Below are positions 1 to 9,405 of a stretch of 64,000 nucleotides of DNA, piece after piece. Position 1 is the stretch's first letter. The number at the start of each line of letters is the position of its first letter. Origin of the DNA: Hyphomicrobiales bacterium (GTDB taxonomy: Bacteria; Pseudomonadota; Alphaproteobacteria; Rhizobiales; Rhizobiaceae); the NCBI GenBank assembly GCA_021775415.1, contig JAJFHV010000004.1, forward strand, positions 124,001 through 188,000, written 5' to 3'. The notes beneath the pieces are model-generated. The model ran no database searches, was not told where the DNA came from, and saw only the letters and a list, made by a program, of their open reading frames with translations. A program made the translations under genes and the position numbers.

Positions 1-1375
1 GGTTGAGCGGATTGTGGCTTACCCGGGTGCTGGCGCCATCAGGAGCAACATCACACAGCCGTGCTGCAACGAGGGCAATTGGCTTATCGGACGAAATTTC
101 CAATTCTACTTCAGCCGCACCAAGGATCGCCAGATCATGCTCAAGCGTCGGTGTATCAAATACCAGCGACTTTGCATCATCTTCTCGCTGGTCGCCGGGT
201 AATTCGTCATCAACCCGCATGCCGGGGCAAAAATTGCCACAAGAAAGTCCGGTATCCAGTGGGGATGCAATCACCATTTCTTCCAAGTGATCAGATGCCT
301 CGTTCGAAGAGCCAGAAGCGAGACCCTGCGATGTGAGATTGTACGGAGTGAGCGTGGTGGTTTTTGAAGGCCATTGCGTCTCACCAATCCATACTCCATT
401 GCGGTGACCATTCTTCGAAGAGGCAGGAACAGCTTTCGGTAAAAATACACGCAGCGCCGGCTCACGATCGATGCCAGTGTCGATGCCCTTGAGCCAATGG
501 TCCCACCAGCGAACGCATTCATTGAGAAAATCCATTCCTGGCGTGACCTTGGCCATATGTGGGTAGCGGTGTTCCCATGGTCCGATAATTCCCTTTGCCG
601 GGCAGGTGAGGCCAGCAAGGAGTCGTGGAATTGTATTTGAATAGCAGTCGTTCCAGCCGCCAACAGCCAGGATCGGAGCTGTAATTGCGCTGTAGTCCTC
701 ACAAACAGACCCATGTTTCCAGAATGCGTCACGGTGTTGGTGCTTTAGCCAATCAGAGGCCAGAAACGGCATGTTTTCCAAGCGATGCAACCAATCCTTG
801 CGCCAGTTCTCGCCCACTATTTGTGGATCAGGAGGCCGTGTGGAATAGGCCAACATCTGCTGCGACCAGGTTGTGTTATCGTTGTTGAGGCACCCGCCCA
901 TGAAATGAATGTCGTCGTTATAGCGGTCATCAGTCGAGCAAGAGGTAACGACTGCATTTAAGGCAGGTGGTTGAAGTGCGGCAATCTGAAGACCGTTAAA
1001 GCCACCCCAGGAATGACCAAGCATTCCAACATTCCCGTCGCACCACGACTGGTTGGCAATCCAGGCAATAACTTCTTTGCCATCCAATAATTCCTGGGCA
1101 GTGTACTCACCGCTCATCAGGCCTTCTGACTCTCCATTGCCGCGAATATCTACTCGAATGCCCGCATAGCCCGCGCGGGCAAAATGCGGATAAGTCATGT
1201 CGTCTCTTTGATCGGTGCCGCCGCGCTTGCGATAGGGCAGATATTCCAGAATTGCGGGAACAGGACTGGTGCTGGAGATGGTTGGTAGCCACAAACGGGC
1301 AGCCAGACGCGTGCCGTCACTGAGTTCAATCCACTCGTTCTCGAGAACCCGGAAGCTGTTGGCAAGTGCATCCAT
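1..1375 (-). CDS. CocE/NonD family hydrolase (X-Pro dipeptidyl-peptidase S15-like), C-terminus cut by window edge
   Basis: The frame is open from the ATG at 1375 to the left edge, so about 458 residues are present and the C-terminus is missing. It shows the family's opening DGTRLAARLWLP then EYLPYRKRGGTDQRDD, and the nucleophile elbow GHSWGG with Ser near residue 122. The expected Asp may be in GGWNDCYSN and the His in WEHRY. The last visible part resembles the beta-sandwich PepX C-terminal domain. Family members cleave acyl-proline peptides, cocaine-like esters or amides; the substrate here cannot be told. AAAGG lies about 10 nt before the ATG. The gene is divergent from an XRE-type regulator, with a palindrome between them, so that regulator probably controls it. 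No signal peptide is visible, so it is likely cytoplasmic. Confidence 0.9.
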   Translation of the reverse strand, partial: MDALANSFRVLENEWIELSDGTRLAARLWLPTISSTSPVPAILEYLPYRKRGGTDQRDDMTYPHFARAGYAGIRVDIRGNGESEGLMSGEYTAQELLDGKEVIAWIANQSWCDGNVGMLGHSWGGFNGLQIAALQPPALNAVVTSCSTDDRYNDDIHFMGGCLNNDNTTWSQQMLAYSTRPPDPQIVGENWRKDWLHRLENMPFLASDWLKHQHRDAFWKHGSVCEDYSAITAPILAVGGWNDCYSNTIPRLLAGLTCPAKGIIGPWEHRYPHMAKVTPGMDFLNECVRWWDHWLKGIDTGIDREPALRVFLPKAVPASSKNGHRNGVWIGETQWPSKTTTLTPYNLTSQGLASGSSNEASDHLEEMVIASPLDTGLSCGNFCPGMRVDDELPGDQREDDAKSLVFDTPTLEHDLAILGAAEVELEISSDKPIALVAARLCDVAPDGASTRVSHNPLN

Positions 1376-1457
1376 ACTGAAAGGCCTTTGAAAACCCGCT
1401 CTTCTTCATGCACAATTTCGCAGGCGCAGGGCGACTATTCAATTTCGCGGCTTGCTT

Positions 1458-1496
1458 CGAGTTTACGCGAATTTGTTCGACATTCGCTTAAACTCG
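1458..1496. promoter_or_regulatory. 15-bp inverted repeat in the divergent hydrolase/regulator promoter region, probable operator
   Basis: Arms at 1458-1472 (CGAGTTTACGCGAAT) and 1482-1496 (ATTCGCTTAAACTCG) are complementary with one mismatch and enclose a 9-nt spacer. The palindrome lies 83 nt before the hydrolase ATG and 63 nt before the regulator ATG. A possible plus-strand promoter, TTCGAC at 1476 and TATAGC at 1498 with 16-nt spacing, overlaps the right arm, which would suit autoregulation. No T-run follows, so it is not a terminator. That the adjacent XRE-type protein binds it is inference. Confidence 0.55.
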
Positions 1497-1558
1497 CTAT
1501 AGCTTCGGGTGAAGTTACCGCTGGTGCGGTTTTGTTATTTTTGTGGGCCTGTTGCAGC

Positions 1559-2386
1559 ATGATCAGTGGAGAGTTTGCCAGAAACCTGAAATTACTTTGT
1601 GGTTTTGAAAAATCAGTCTCCGCTGCTTGTCGCGCGGTAGGCATCAACCGGCAGCAATTCAGTAAATACCTGAACGGGACTTCACAACCATCCCCTTATA
1701 ATCTGCAGCGTATCTGCGATCACTTCGCGATCCAACCCGCTGATTTGTATCTGTCTCACGATGAGTTTGCCGAGCGGATGCATTTTCGCTCCAGTCGGGA
1801 CGGAAAGCGGCCTGGTTTGTCACCAAGCCTGCCGCTCGCAAAAGCCTTTCCAGGAGATATCAAATCGCTTCGTCGATATCTGGGTTATTACCTGGCTTAT
1901 TGTCATTCGGGTACCTGGGAGAACCATGTTCTTTGTGCGGTAACGCGTATCTATGAAGTTGATGGCATGGTCTTCTCAAAAACGATTGAACGCTCCCGCG
2001 ATCCCGAAGAGGGAACCTTGTATCTTTCAAAGTATGACGGACTAATGTCGTTTCTTGGAAACCGGCTGTTTGTTGTCGAACATCAAAGCCTTGCCAACGA
2101 CGCGATAGTTGAAACAGTGTTGTACCCCGTAGCACGAAGCCAACTTGTTTTGCTGCAAGGCACGATTTTCGGGATGTCCAGCAAACGTCGCGAGCCTTAC
2201 GTGTCTCGATGCGTTTGGAAATACCTTGGCACAAACGTCGACTTGAGGGCTGTAATGAACGCGGTTGGATTGCTGCGGATTCACGCGAACAATATTGACC
2301 CCAAGGTTCTGCGTATTCTCGGCGAGCGACCATTTCCAAGCCACCTGCTGCGCTATGATCCTGAATCGCACAGCATTGATCACTAA
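1559..2386 (+). CDS. XRE/Cro-type helix-turn-helix transcriptional regulator
   Basis: A 275-residue protein with an N-terminal Cro/C1-type helix-turn-helix at about residues 5-60 (AACRAVGINRQQFSKYLNG is the turn and recognition helix; CDHFAIQPADLYL closes the domain). The remaining 210 residues form a domain I cannot name, with VCAVTRIYEVDG-like strand patterns, possibly ligand sensing. I chose the ATG at 1559. The frame is open further upstream to 1388, but that stretch covers the palindromic operator and looks non-coding, and the HTH starts directly after the chosen Met. The ribosome site is weak. It is divergent from the CocE-type hydrolase and probably controls it and itself. Confidence 0.75.
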   Translation: MISGEFARNLKLLCGFEKSVSAACRAVGINRQQFSKYLNGTSQPSPYNLQRICDHFAIQPADLYLSHDEFAERMHFRSSRDGKRPGLSPSLPLAKAFPGDIKSLRRYLGYYLAYCHSGTWENHVLCAVTRIYEVDGMVFSKTIERSRDPEEGTLYLSKYDGLMSFLGNRLFVVEHQSLANDAIVETVLYPVARSQLVLLQGTIFGMSSKRREPYVSRCVWKYLGTNVDLRAVMNAVGLLRIHANNIDPKVLRILGERPFPSHLLRYDPESHSIDH

Positions 2387-2466
2387 TCCCCACGACTGCG
2401 CATTTGTTGGGTACTGCGTCTGATGTAGATCTGCTGTCCGTCGCGAAACTCCCGCAGGGTGCGTCT

Positions 2467-3705
2467 CTAATTTCGGTATTCCCACGCACAGTTTTGTGAA
2501 TTAGATGACTGGATATTTTCCGTTGACGCAGTGTTTGATGTTTCAATATTGTCCGGGTCGTTCCCTGAACCGTGGACGAAAGTTCTGCATTTGGGTGTGC
2601 GTTCTACAAAAACCGTTCTCTCGGTCGTGATGCCGGCAAGGAAGGCTGGGTTACTGGCCGTAAGGGAGTAGGTATACCAACCGGAAATCGTAAGCCTGTC
2701 GGTTATGGTTCCATATTGATGGAAATCAGATTGTGCCGGGATTGGTATCGTTTTCGGTGTCGAAGATTGCGGTGATGTACGAACCATTTTCAAATCTGAT
2801 GTGCCCGTTGCACTCCAGTGCAGCGTAACCTCACCACCACGCTCAATGTTGGCGGGGGTAGCGGTAAATGTGATCTTGGGGTCGTCATAGAGTTCATAGA
2901 CCACGACCTCTTTGATAGAGATCGCAGGATTCTTGTAAAACTTGTTTGTACCGGTGAGCACATAGCGAGTTGTCTGGCCGGGGCTAACGGTGACAGGACC
3001 AAATCTAGAATTTGGCTGAGATAGTTTCATGGGCCAGTTGGCCGTGGATGAAGAGCTGTCGAGGTTAAGTTTATCTGTATGCGAAGTGCGCCAGGAGAGG
3101 TCAACGGATTCGCCCTTTTTTATGATGGTTTGTGAAACAGACAAATTGACATTTGGTTCTGGGGGCGCACGTCCAACAATGGTGATTTTGGGCGATCGGT
3201 GGCTGAATGCACCGTCTTCGCCATCGTCGAAAACGCCGGTTGCAACAATTGTTATCTTTTGATCCTGCGGAGTGACCAGATCGCCGGTTGGAAAGTTAAG
3301 GCTACCCTTGATGGACGCAAGCGTGCCGAACCTGCCAACACATCCTTGCAAAGGGTTTGGGCTGTCGCAGGTTGTTGTAAATTTATTGAACTTGCCGCCC
3401 CTGATCCTGAGAGCAACATCCTTGACGCCGTGGTAATAAAGGGCGCTACCCAACACTTCCAAATAGGTTATCTGTTCGGTTTTCAGATCCAGGATTGCTT
3501 CGGGACTTGTGTTGCTCTCTTCTTCGAGTTCAGCTTCATTGAACGTAACGTTTATGATTTTTATTGTCCCGCCATTGCGTGGACCGTGGTTTTCCTCAGC
3601 AATAATTGTGAGTTTAACTGTCGGCGAAGGTGCGTCACAGGCTACCAGGCCGAATGTGATTGCGACCAATAAAGCACAGTATTTCAAGTAAATGTGGAGC
3701 GGCAT
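2467..3705 (-). CDS. Ig-like-domain lipoprotein of unknown function
   Basis: The 412-residue product starts with a lipoprotein signal: positive N-region, hydrophobic ALLVAITFGL and lipobox LVAC with Cys at residue 23. An Asp follows the Cys, which in E. coli retains lipoproteins in the inner membrane; whether this applies here is not known. The mature part has a first domain with a DDGEDGAFSH segment and then two Ig-like beta-sandwich modules, each with the typical pattern G-(E)-x-V-x-L-x-W (KKGESVDLSW, ERGGEVTLHW), and a Ser/Asn-rich tail. I chose the ATG at 3705 because it directly begins the signal peptide; the frame extends to 3792 without coding character. No catalytic motif is visible. 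Neighbours give no functional clue. Confidence 0.75.
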   Translation of the reverse strand: MPLHIYLKYCALLVAITFGLVACDAPSPTVKLTIIAEENHGPRNGGTIKIINVTFNEAELEEESNTSPEAILDLKTEQITYLEVLGSALYYHGVKDVALRIRGGKFNKFTTTCDSPNPLQGCVGRFGTLASIKGSLNFPTGDLVTPQDQKITIVATGVFDDGEDGAFSHRSPKITIVGRAPPEPNVNLSVSQTIIKKGESVDLSWRTSHTDKLNLDSSSSTANWPMKLSQPNSRFGPVTVSPGQTTRYVLTGTNKFYKNPAISIKEVVVYELYDDPKITFTATPANIERGGEVTLHWSATGTSDLKMVRTSPQSSTPKTIPIPAQSDFHQYGTITDRLTISGWYTYSLTASNPAFLAGITTERTVFVERTPKCRTFVHGSGNDPDNIETSNTASTENIQSSNSQNCAWEYRN

Positions 3706-4100
3706 CGTTCCATCTCGGCTGACAACAATCGACCAAATTCTTTTTGCCAGAGATATGTCTGAATCTGCTCTCAGATAAAACCTGTGTTGCACATTACGAA
3801 CATAACGCTCTGGCGTGTTGTGGTTTCACCAAGGTTAGCATGTTTGGCCGCATCTTGTCGTGTGGATGCTACTAAATGGATTTTGTTCAGGTTATTCCGG
3901 CTCAATTACGTTGTAAGTCGGCAGGACGTCACACCAGGGTCTTGGTGGGTATCAAACGCAGTGCTTGCTTTTGTCGTGTTGAATTATTATTCCTCTCGAA
4001 TTCGCGCTTAAGCAGTTTCATTGAAAGGCGGGAGTGCCCGAAAGCGCAGATACCAACCGCCTTGAGCTCCTCATTAACGGTTGGAGAGAGAATCAACCAA
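3706..4100. other. 395-nt divergent intergenic region
   Basis: This lies between the lipoprotein start and the GTG of the glycosyltransferase. The glycosyltransferase frame stays open back to 3876, but that part has no GT2 features and poor coding character. I see no RNA gene, clear promoter or strong repeat. It presumably holds both divergent promoters. Confidence 0.4.
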
Positions 4101-4907
4101 GTGAAATCAAGTGTAATTATTTCCACCTACAACAGCCCTGAGTGGCTAAGAAAGGTTTTGGTTGGTTATGAAAACCAGTCGGGCGAAAATTTTGAAGTCA
4201 TAGTTGCCGATGATGGCTCAGGGCCGCAAACCAGGGCGGTGATTGATGAATTTCAAGACAAATTCAAACATAAAATTAAGCATGTGTGGCAGCCCGATGA
4301 AGGCTTCCGGAAATGCGCCATCCTCAACAAGGCCATTCTGGCAGCAGAAGGCGAATATCTGATCTTTACAGATGGCGATTGTATTCCCCATCCAAACCTT
4401 GTCGAAGATCACGCCAAAATGGCAGTTTCGGGCCATTTCCTGTCTGGCGGATATTGTAAGTTGCCGATGGAAACGAGCCTGACGATCACCCCACCGGACA
4501 TTGTTTCAGCTGAGATATTCAAACTGGGCTGGTTGAGGAACAACGGCTTTGGTTGGCGAGACAAGTGGTTAAAAGTCGTTGCCCGAGCATGGGGTTTGAA
4601 TAGTATTTTTGACTGGGTTTCCCCAGCAAAGAAGACCTTCAACGGCAACAACTCTTCCTGTTTCAGAACCGATGCGATCCGGATTGGGGGGTATGATGAA
4701 CGCATGGGCTATGGGGGTGAAGACCGGGAATTTGGCTACCGCCTGGAGAATGCGGGAATTAAGCCGAAAGTGATCCGGTATTCAATCGTTTGTCTTCATC
4801 TGGATCATCCCAGAGGATACAAAAACGAAGAAATCCGTCAACGCAATGAAGAGATAATTCGTGAGACACGACTTGGACGAAGCACCCACACGTCTTCCGG
4901 TATTTGA
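4101..4907 (+). CDS. Family 2 glycosyltransferase with galactosyltransferase-type C-terminal region
   Basis: A 268-residue GT-A fold enzyme. The N-terminal nucleotide-sugar domain shows SVIISTYNSPEWL, VIVADDGSG and the metal-binding DxD-like motif FTDGDC at about residue 95. The C-terminal half has FNGNNSSCFRTDAIRIGGYD followed by GGEDREFGYRL, the acceptor and catalytic ED(R)E pattern of the glyco_transf_7C type. It has no membrane segment, so it is a soluble cytoplasmic transferase, probably for a surface glycan or lipid. I chose the GTG at 4101 because GGAGAGAG lies 10 nt upstream and the GT2 fold starts at once. It stands alone: no other sugar-transfer gene is adjacent, so the acceptor is unknown. 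Confidence 0.85.
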   Translation: MKSSVIISTYNSPEWLRKVLVGYENQSGENFEVIVADDGSGPQTRAVIDEFQDKFKHKIKHVWQPDEGFRKCAILNKAILAAEGEYLIFTDGDCIPHPNLVEDHAKMAVSGHFLSGGYCKLPMETSLTITPPDIVSAEIFKLGWLRNNGFGWRDKWLKVVARAWGLNSIFDWVSPAKKTFNGNNSSCFRTDAIRIGGYDERMGYGGEDREFGYRLENAGIKPKVIRYSIVCLHLDHPRGYKNEEIRQRNEEIIRETRLGRSTHTSSGI

Positions 4908-4945
4908 GGCAAGCCTGGGCCAAATGCAGTGCCAGCTATCCGAAA

Positions 4946-6172
4946 CTAGGCGGCGCTAGACGATGAACTGACATCAATCTGCCCATTTCCATGCGCGAGG
5001 AGGTGGCTAAAATCTTGCGCACTCATTGGCTTTGCAAGATGAAATCCTTGCGCCTGTTCTATGCCGGTTGCCCGGACAAACTGCAGAATGTCATCATTGT
5101 GAATGCCCTCTGCTACAATTTTCATATCCATTTGCCTGGCAAGCGCGATACTTGCGCGAACTGTTTCATCGGAAAAATCATCCGTGGTGACATTTTTGAT
5201 AAATGACTGGTCGATCTTCAATTCTGAATAGGGAAAATTCTTGAGAGTTTGGATGTTGGCTGAACCGGTTCCAAAATCGTCAATCGCGACGTCGAAGCCT
5301 GATATGCGAAGCCGCGAAAGCACTTCAAGTGTGTTGGTGTCCAGATCCAGAATGCTGCTTTCAGTTACTTCAAAACTGATGTTTGATGGCCTTATACCGG
5401 CTTCCTGCATTAATTGCCCAATCTGATCCGGCAGTTTTATGTTTTGCATCATTACGGGGGATAAATTCACGGCAATTTTTTGGTCAGGGTCAATTGCGAG
5501 AAACCCCTTGAGATCGATCAACACAGATCCGAACAACCGGAACGTCAACTCTTCGATCGTGCCATTTTTTTCGGCAAAGTCGATGAATACAACAGGAGAT
5601 ACAGGCGCCGTGTTGTCTCGTGGCCAGCGCGCCAGTGCTTCCGCGCCCATAATTTTTCCCGAACGCAGATCAATTTTTGGCTGGTAATGGGGTATAATTT
5701 TCCCAGCCCGCATAGCGCCAGTGAATTCTTCCAAAGTTAATGACTGATCTTCCAGCGGCGCTGCAGACAAGCCTTCTTCCAGTTTGGTAGTGAATACCGC
5801 ATCTAGCATATTCTTGGTGAGTGGTTTGCGAATGCAGCCTATGATGTTCAATCCATGCATTTTGGCCAACTGCACCGTATGATCAATTATGCCCTGCGAT
5901 ACGCCGGACACAATGGCCATGTTCTTGTCATATCCGAGCGTCTTCAAATGGCGGAGAAACTCCACTCCATCCATGTTCGGCATTTGCAAGTCAGTTACAA
6001 CCAGATCGGTGGATTCCAGGTGTTGCGCAAGGGTGGTAAGCGCCTCACAAGGGTCGCCAGCGCTCATTATTGTTGTAACATTCTGGCCGGCGAAATACGC
6101 CGTGAGGATTGCGATCTGTGTGGGATCGTCATCCACTAAAAGAACGGATTTGTAACTCTGGATTGCACTCAC
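4946..6172 (-). CDS. Response regulator with REC and EAL (c-di-GMP phosphodiesterase) domains
   Basis: A 408-residue protein. The receiver domain at 8-130 has acidic DDD, phospho-acceptor D61 in VVTDLQMPNMDG and K117 in RKPLT. The EAL domain at 150-395 keeps the signature residues EAL (178-180), NLSP, FEVTES, DDFGTG, LKIDQSF, VAEGI and QGFHLAKP, so it should hydrolyse c-di-GMP to pGpG. I preferred the GTG at 6172 because AGGGAG lies 7 nt upstream; a TTG at 6199 is an alternative. It lies 81 nt after the hybrid histidine kinase on the same strand. That spacing suggests one transcript, in which the kinase's phosphotransfer domain feeds D61 and so sets c-di-GMP level. The partnership is inferred. 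Confidence 0.9.
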   Translation of the reverse strand: MSAIQSYKSVLLVDDDPTQIAILTAYFAGQNVTTIMSAGDPCEALTTLAQHLESTDLVVTDLQMPNMDGVEFLRHLKTLGYDKNMAIVSGVSQGIIDHTVQLAKMHGLNIIGCIRKPLTKNMLDAVFTTKLEEGLSAAPLEDQSLTLEEFTGAMRAGKIIPHYQPKIDLRSGKIMGAEALARWPRDNTAPVSPVVFIDFAEKNGTIEELTFRLFGSVLIDLKGFLAIDPDQKIAVNLSPVMMQNIKLPDQIGQLMQEAGIRPSNISFEVTESSILDLDTNTLEVLSRLRISGFDVAIDDFGTGSANIQTLKNFPYSELKIDQSFIKNVTTDDFSDETVRASIALARQMDMKIVAEGIHNDDILQFVRATGIEQAQGFHLAKPMSAQDFSHLLAHGNGQIDVSSSSSAA

Positions 6173-6253
6173 AGTGCTACTCCCTTGACTTGCCCACAAT
6201 ATTTCATCGCACAGGTTCGTTAATCATTTGCAAATTCGGTATTAGACCTTGGT

Positions 6254-9022
6254 TTATGCGGTTACTGTTTCTTGTGCTTGCTCGGGGTCTTCGGGCAGCG
6301 CAATTTCCAGCCCGGTGACTACCTTTTGAAAATTCACCCGAACCTCTACAAAAGAGTTCAAGACCGCGTTTTCATCCCCAGCCATAGCCGCAGATTCCAG
6401 AATCTGACACGCCACTCCGAGGCGCCTGGCGGCGATATTCATGCTCATGGACTTTAGTGCGTGAGCTGCAGTCTCAACCTTGCCAAAATCACGCTCGTGA
6501 ACTGCTTCTTCAAGTGAGTGGTAGGTTGCTGGTCCACTGTCCATATAGAGCTGTTGCAATTGTCTCAATGTCGAAAAAAAGGCATCGCCAGCGATGTCTT
6601 TCAAATCGACAAGCAAGGCATCATCAAAGATCACGTCTTCATCTTCCGGTGGCGGAGACGAAACGTCATCAGGTTGAGCTTGGTTTGTACATTCAAAAGT
6701 TTCAGAGCCGAGCCACTTGTTAAGGCAGGCACCCATTGTCTTGATGGTGAACGGTTTTGACAGGATGTCATCCATCGTCGCCTGTTTTGCTTTTTCCCTG
6801 ACCTGATCGGCAATGTGCGCCGTAAGCGCCACTATGGTTACCGGCTTGCGGTTATGAGAGTCCTCAATTTGGCGAAATTCTGACGCTGCTGTGAAACCAT
6901 CAATGTCAGGCATGCTACAATCAAGAAATACGAAGTCGAATTCAGAATTCTGATAAGCTTCAATCGCCTCCCGACCGCCATCAACAACCACCGGTGCAAT
7001 ATCGAACCTGCTTAGCGCCTGAATTACCACTTCGCGGTTGACCGCGCTGTCATCGGCGACCAGAACCTTCGCACCTGCAAAGGATGGCAAAACATCGGCA
7101 CCCGCTGCCTTTGACTTCAACAGATTTTTGCCCATCGGGTTTCCGTCCAGTATTCTCGCCACAACATCGCGGACTGAAAAACCTGAAACAGGCTTCGTCA
7201 AAATTTCCTGAACCCTGCCGTCGCCAATCAGACTATCCAGTCTGGAATCGCCCAGATTGGTAATTGCAATCGCCATTTGGTTTGATGCAGGAGCGGCAAT
7301 CTGATCGAGCGTGTCGGATTCAGCAACAATTATATCCCATGCGGACTGCCCGCTATCCACTGTAACGCCGGTGTCTTGAACGCTGACGCTGAAACCGTAT
7401 TGTTCGAGAACACTGGCGATAACGCAGCGGGTTTCAGATTGTGGAAGTTGGACAAGGACAGTTTTTGAAGGGACATTCTTCGGAATGTCGCTGTCAGCAA
7501 GGCTCTCCACAGGCACGGTAAACCTGAACGTGGAACCTTTGTGGAGGACACTGGTAACCGAGATTGCACCATCCATCGCCTCAACAAGGCGCTTGCAGAT
7601 GGGAAGCCCCAGGCCGGTACCGCCATATTGCCTCGTGGTAGACTGGTCTGCCTGGGCGAAGCTTTCAAACACCTTGCCAAGACTGCCTTCCCCAATTCCA
7701 ATTCCGGTATCCGTTACGCTGAACACAAGACCGTGTGACTTTGATTGCCCAATGTTGGATTGCCCGGTGATGGTTTTGACATTCAAGGTCACCGATCCCT
7801 CATCGGTGAACTTAAGGGCGTTGTTGATCAGGTTACTGAGCACCTGGTTAAGTCGCGTTGGATCGCCAACAAGCGTTCTGGGTACATCCGGTGCCACATA
7901 GCAGGCCATATCCAGGTGTTTTTCCTCCGCACGCTGCCAGAAAAGGCTCATGGCATCCTCAACCAGGCTTCTGATATCGACTTCAATTTCTTCGAACTCA
8001 ATTTTGCCTGACTGGATTTTTGAAAAATCAAGAATATCGTTGATAATCGCCAACAGACTTTTCCCAGACTTCATGATCACATCTGCGTAACGCTGGTGCT
8101 TTGGTGTCAGTTCAGCAGTCGCCAGTAACTCGGACATAACCAGCATACCGTTCATGGGTGTGCGGATTTCATGACTCATTGTTGCAAGGAACTCGGATTT
8201 GGCGGCATTTGCCTGCTCGGCGCCTTCTTTTGCTTCACTTAACTCTTTTGTCCGTTCCTCTACCTTGCTTTCAAGTGTCACCTGATGCTCAAGCAACTCA
8301 CGGTCACGGCTTTCAATATCGCTCAGCATATTGTTGAACGACTTCGCCAAAACACCGATTTCTCCCTTTTGCTGAGAGGGTGCGCGTAGGGAGTAGGAGG
8401 CATCGCGACCCAAATTCGTCATCAGGTCGGACAGCGCAGAGATTGGTTTGGTAATTGAAGAAACCAGATGCCGCGAAACAAGCAGGGCAAGCACCGCTGA
8501 TCCGAGCGCCAGAAGGAAGTTCATCAAAAGGCTGGATAGCAATCCTGATCTCACATGGGAGATGTCCGAAAGAAGATAAAGAGTGCCAATAGTGTTTCCG
8601 GAGCTGATGACTTCATCTGCCACCCACATTTGATCCATAAACAACAAGTTAATCGGATCAGCATCCGTTAGTTCGATGTTTTGTCGCTGCAACAGTGCAT
8701 CATAACCCATTTCGGCAAAGACCGTACCGTCCGGTTTTTGAACCGACGCAAATTTGAAAGACTGAAATTTGCCAATGCCGGTCAAATCAAGCTGAACCTG
8801 CCTTTTGTTTCCCCGATTGAAAGGTTCGGCAATCGTCGCAGAAAAAACCTGAGCGGTACCTTCGAGCACGCTGATTTGTTGATTGATTTCGCGTTTGAAC
8901 CCAATCCAGGAAACCATCGCAGAAGATGCCATCACGGCTATGAAAATTACCGCGCCCAAGGCAACGGAAAGGCGAAACGCAAGACTTTCTTTTCTCTTGA
9001 TTTTAACCGAACTGGTGTTCAT
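6254..9022 (-). CDS. Membrane hybrid histidine kinase (HAMP-HisKA-HATPase-pseudoREC-REC-Hpt)
   Basis: A 922-residue BarA-like phosphorelay kinase. Membrane segments at about 17-41 and 160-184 flank a ~118-residue periplasmic sensor; HAMP follows at 184-236, then a coiled coil. HisKA has H284 in [13 protein letters not shown]; the ATPase has [22 protein letters not shown] and [11 protein letters not shown]. Residues 519-625 look like a receiver fold without its Asp ([10 protein letters not shown] where the LLD motif should be). A true receiver follows with D701 ([12 protein letters not shown]) and K757 (LSKPF), and a C-terminal Hpt with H854 ([10 protein letters not shown]). I chose the ATG at 9022 because GGGGG precedes it and the upstream open frame runs through the tRNA. 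It probably signals to the downstream REC-EAL protein. Confidence 0.93.
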   Translation of the reverse strand: MNTSSVKIKRKESLAFRLSVALGAVIFIAVMASSAMVSWIGFKREINQQISVLEGTAQVFSATIAEPFNRGNKRQVQLDLTGIGKFQSFKFASVQKPDGTVFAEMGYDALLQRQNIELTDADPINLLFMDQMWVADEVISSGNTIGTLYLLSDISHVRSGLLSSLLMNFLLALGSAVLALLVSRHLVSSITKPISALSDLMTNLGRDASYSLRAPSQQKGEIGVLAKSFNNMLSDIESRDRELLEHQVTLESKVEERTKELSEAKEGAEQANAAKSEFLATMSHEIRTPMNGMLVMSELLATAELTPKHQRYADVIMKSGKSLLAIINDILDFSKIQSGKIEFEEIEVDIRSLVEDAMSLFWQRAEEKHLDMACYVAPDVPRTLVGDPTRLNQVLSNLINNALKFTDEGSVTLNVKTITGQSNIGQSKSHGLVFSVTDTGIGIGEGSLGKVFESFAQADQSTTRQYGGTGLGLPICKRLVEAMDGAISVTSVLHKGSTFRFTVPVESLADSDIPKNVPSKTVLVQLPQSETRCVIASVLEQYGFSVSVQDTGVTVDSGQSAWDIIVAESDTLDQIAAPASNQMAIAITNLGDSRLDSLIGDGRVQEILTKPVSGFSVRDVVARILDGNPMGKNLLKSKAAGADVLPSFAGAKVLVADDSAVNREVVIQALSRFDIAPVVVDGGREAIEAYQNSEFDFVFLDCSMPDIDGFTAASEFRQIEDSHNRKPVTIVALTAHIADQVREKAKQATMDDILSKPFTIKTMGACLNKWLGSETFECTNQAQPDDVSSPPPEDEDVIFDDALLVDLKDIAGDAFFSTLRQLQQLYMDSGPATYHSLEEAVHERDFGKVETAAHALKSMSMNIAARRLGVACQILESAAMAGDENAVLNSFVEVRVNFQKVVTGLEIALPEDPEQAQETVTA

Positions 9023-9153
9023 GAGACCCCCGCACCTGAATGCACGCGTTGTTGTCTCACAAAACCGCGAAGAATTCGTAAACCGATTTTTTTGACCACG
9101 CACACCCGCAATGAGCAAGATTATGCGCAATGTTAATCTGAGAGAAGTTAGTT

Positions 9154-9240
9154 TGGTGCCCAGAAGAGGACTCGAACCTCCACACCCTTGCGAGTACCAG
9201 CACCTGAAGCTGACGCGTCTACCAATTCCGCCATCTGGGC
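9154..9240 (-). tRNA. tRNA-Leu (anticodon CAG)
   Basis: The minus strand reads GCCCAGATGGCGGAATTGG at the 5' end. It has a D-arm TTGGTAGACGC, an anticodon loop TTCAGGT (CAG) on a 5-bp stem, a long class II variable arm, a T-arm GGTTCGAGTCC, and the acceptor end TCTGGGC-A with encoded CCA at 9154-9156. The long variable arm and CAG anticodon identify leucine. It reads CUG codons. No integrase gene is near its 3' end. Confidence 0.97.
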
Positions 9241-9250
9241 AATCCAAAGC

Positions 9251-9279
9251 GGTTTAAGTCTACCTGCCGTCTGTGTCAA
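9251..9279 (-). promoter_or_regulatory. Sigma-70 promoter of tRNA-Leu
   Basis: On the minus strand, a perfect -35 TTGACA (9279-9274) is followed by a 17-nt spacer and a -10 TAAACC (9256-9251). This puts the start of transcription about 4-5 nt before the tRNA 5' end at 9240. The histidine kinase downstream may also be read from it, since no clear terminator follows the tRNA. Confidence 0.75.
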
Positions 9280-9405
9280 CGCGTAATCCCGGCCTGGCTG
9301 TAACCCGCCACAATTGCCGGGACTGAGACGTTCAGGCGGCTTCCAATTGTGGTGGTGAAGCGTTAGATATTGGGTGATTGGAATTTACAACTACGGATGA
9401 GGCTG

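Noticed and set aside
1860-2546. 228-codon minus-strand frame over the XRE regulator
   Set aside because: It is antisense to a well-supported HTH protein, has a composition unlike a protein and no recognisable domain.
8681-9136. 151-codon plus-strand frame inside the kinase region
   Set aside because: It is antisense to the kinase N-terminus and has no features of its own.
9154-9240. tRNA-Leu as an integration site of a genomic island
   Set aside because: No integrase, no direct repeat of the tRNA 3' end that I could find, and core genes lie on both sides.
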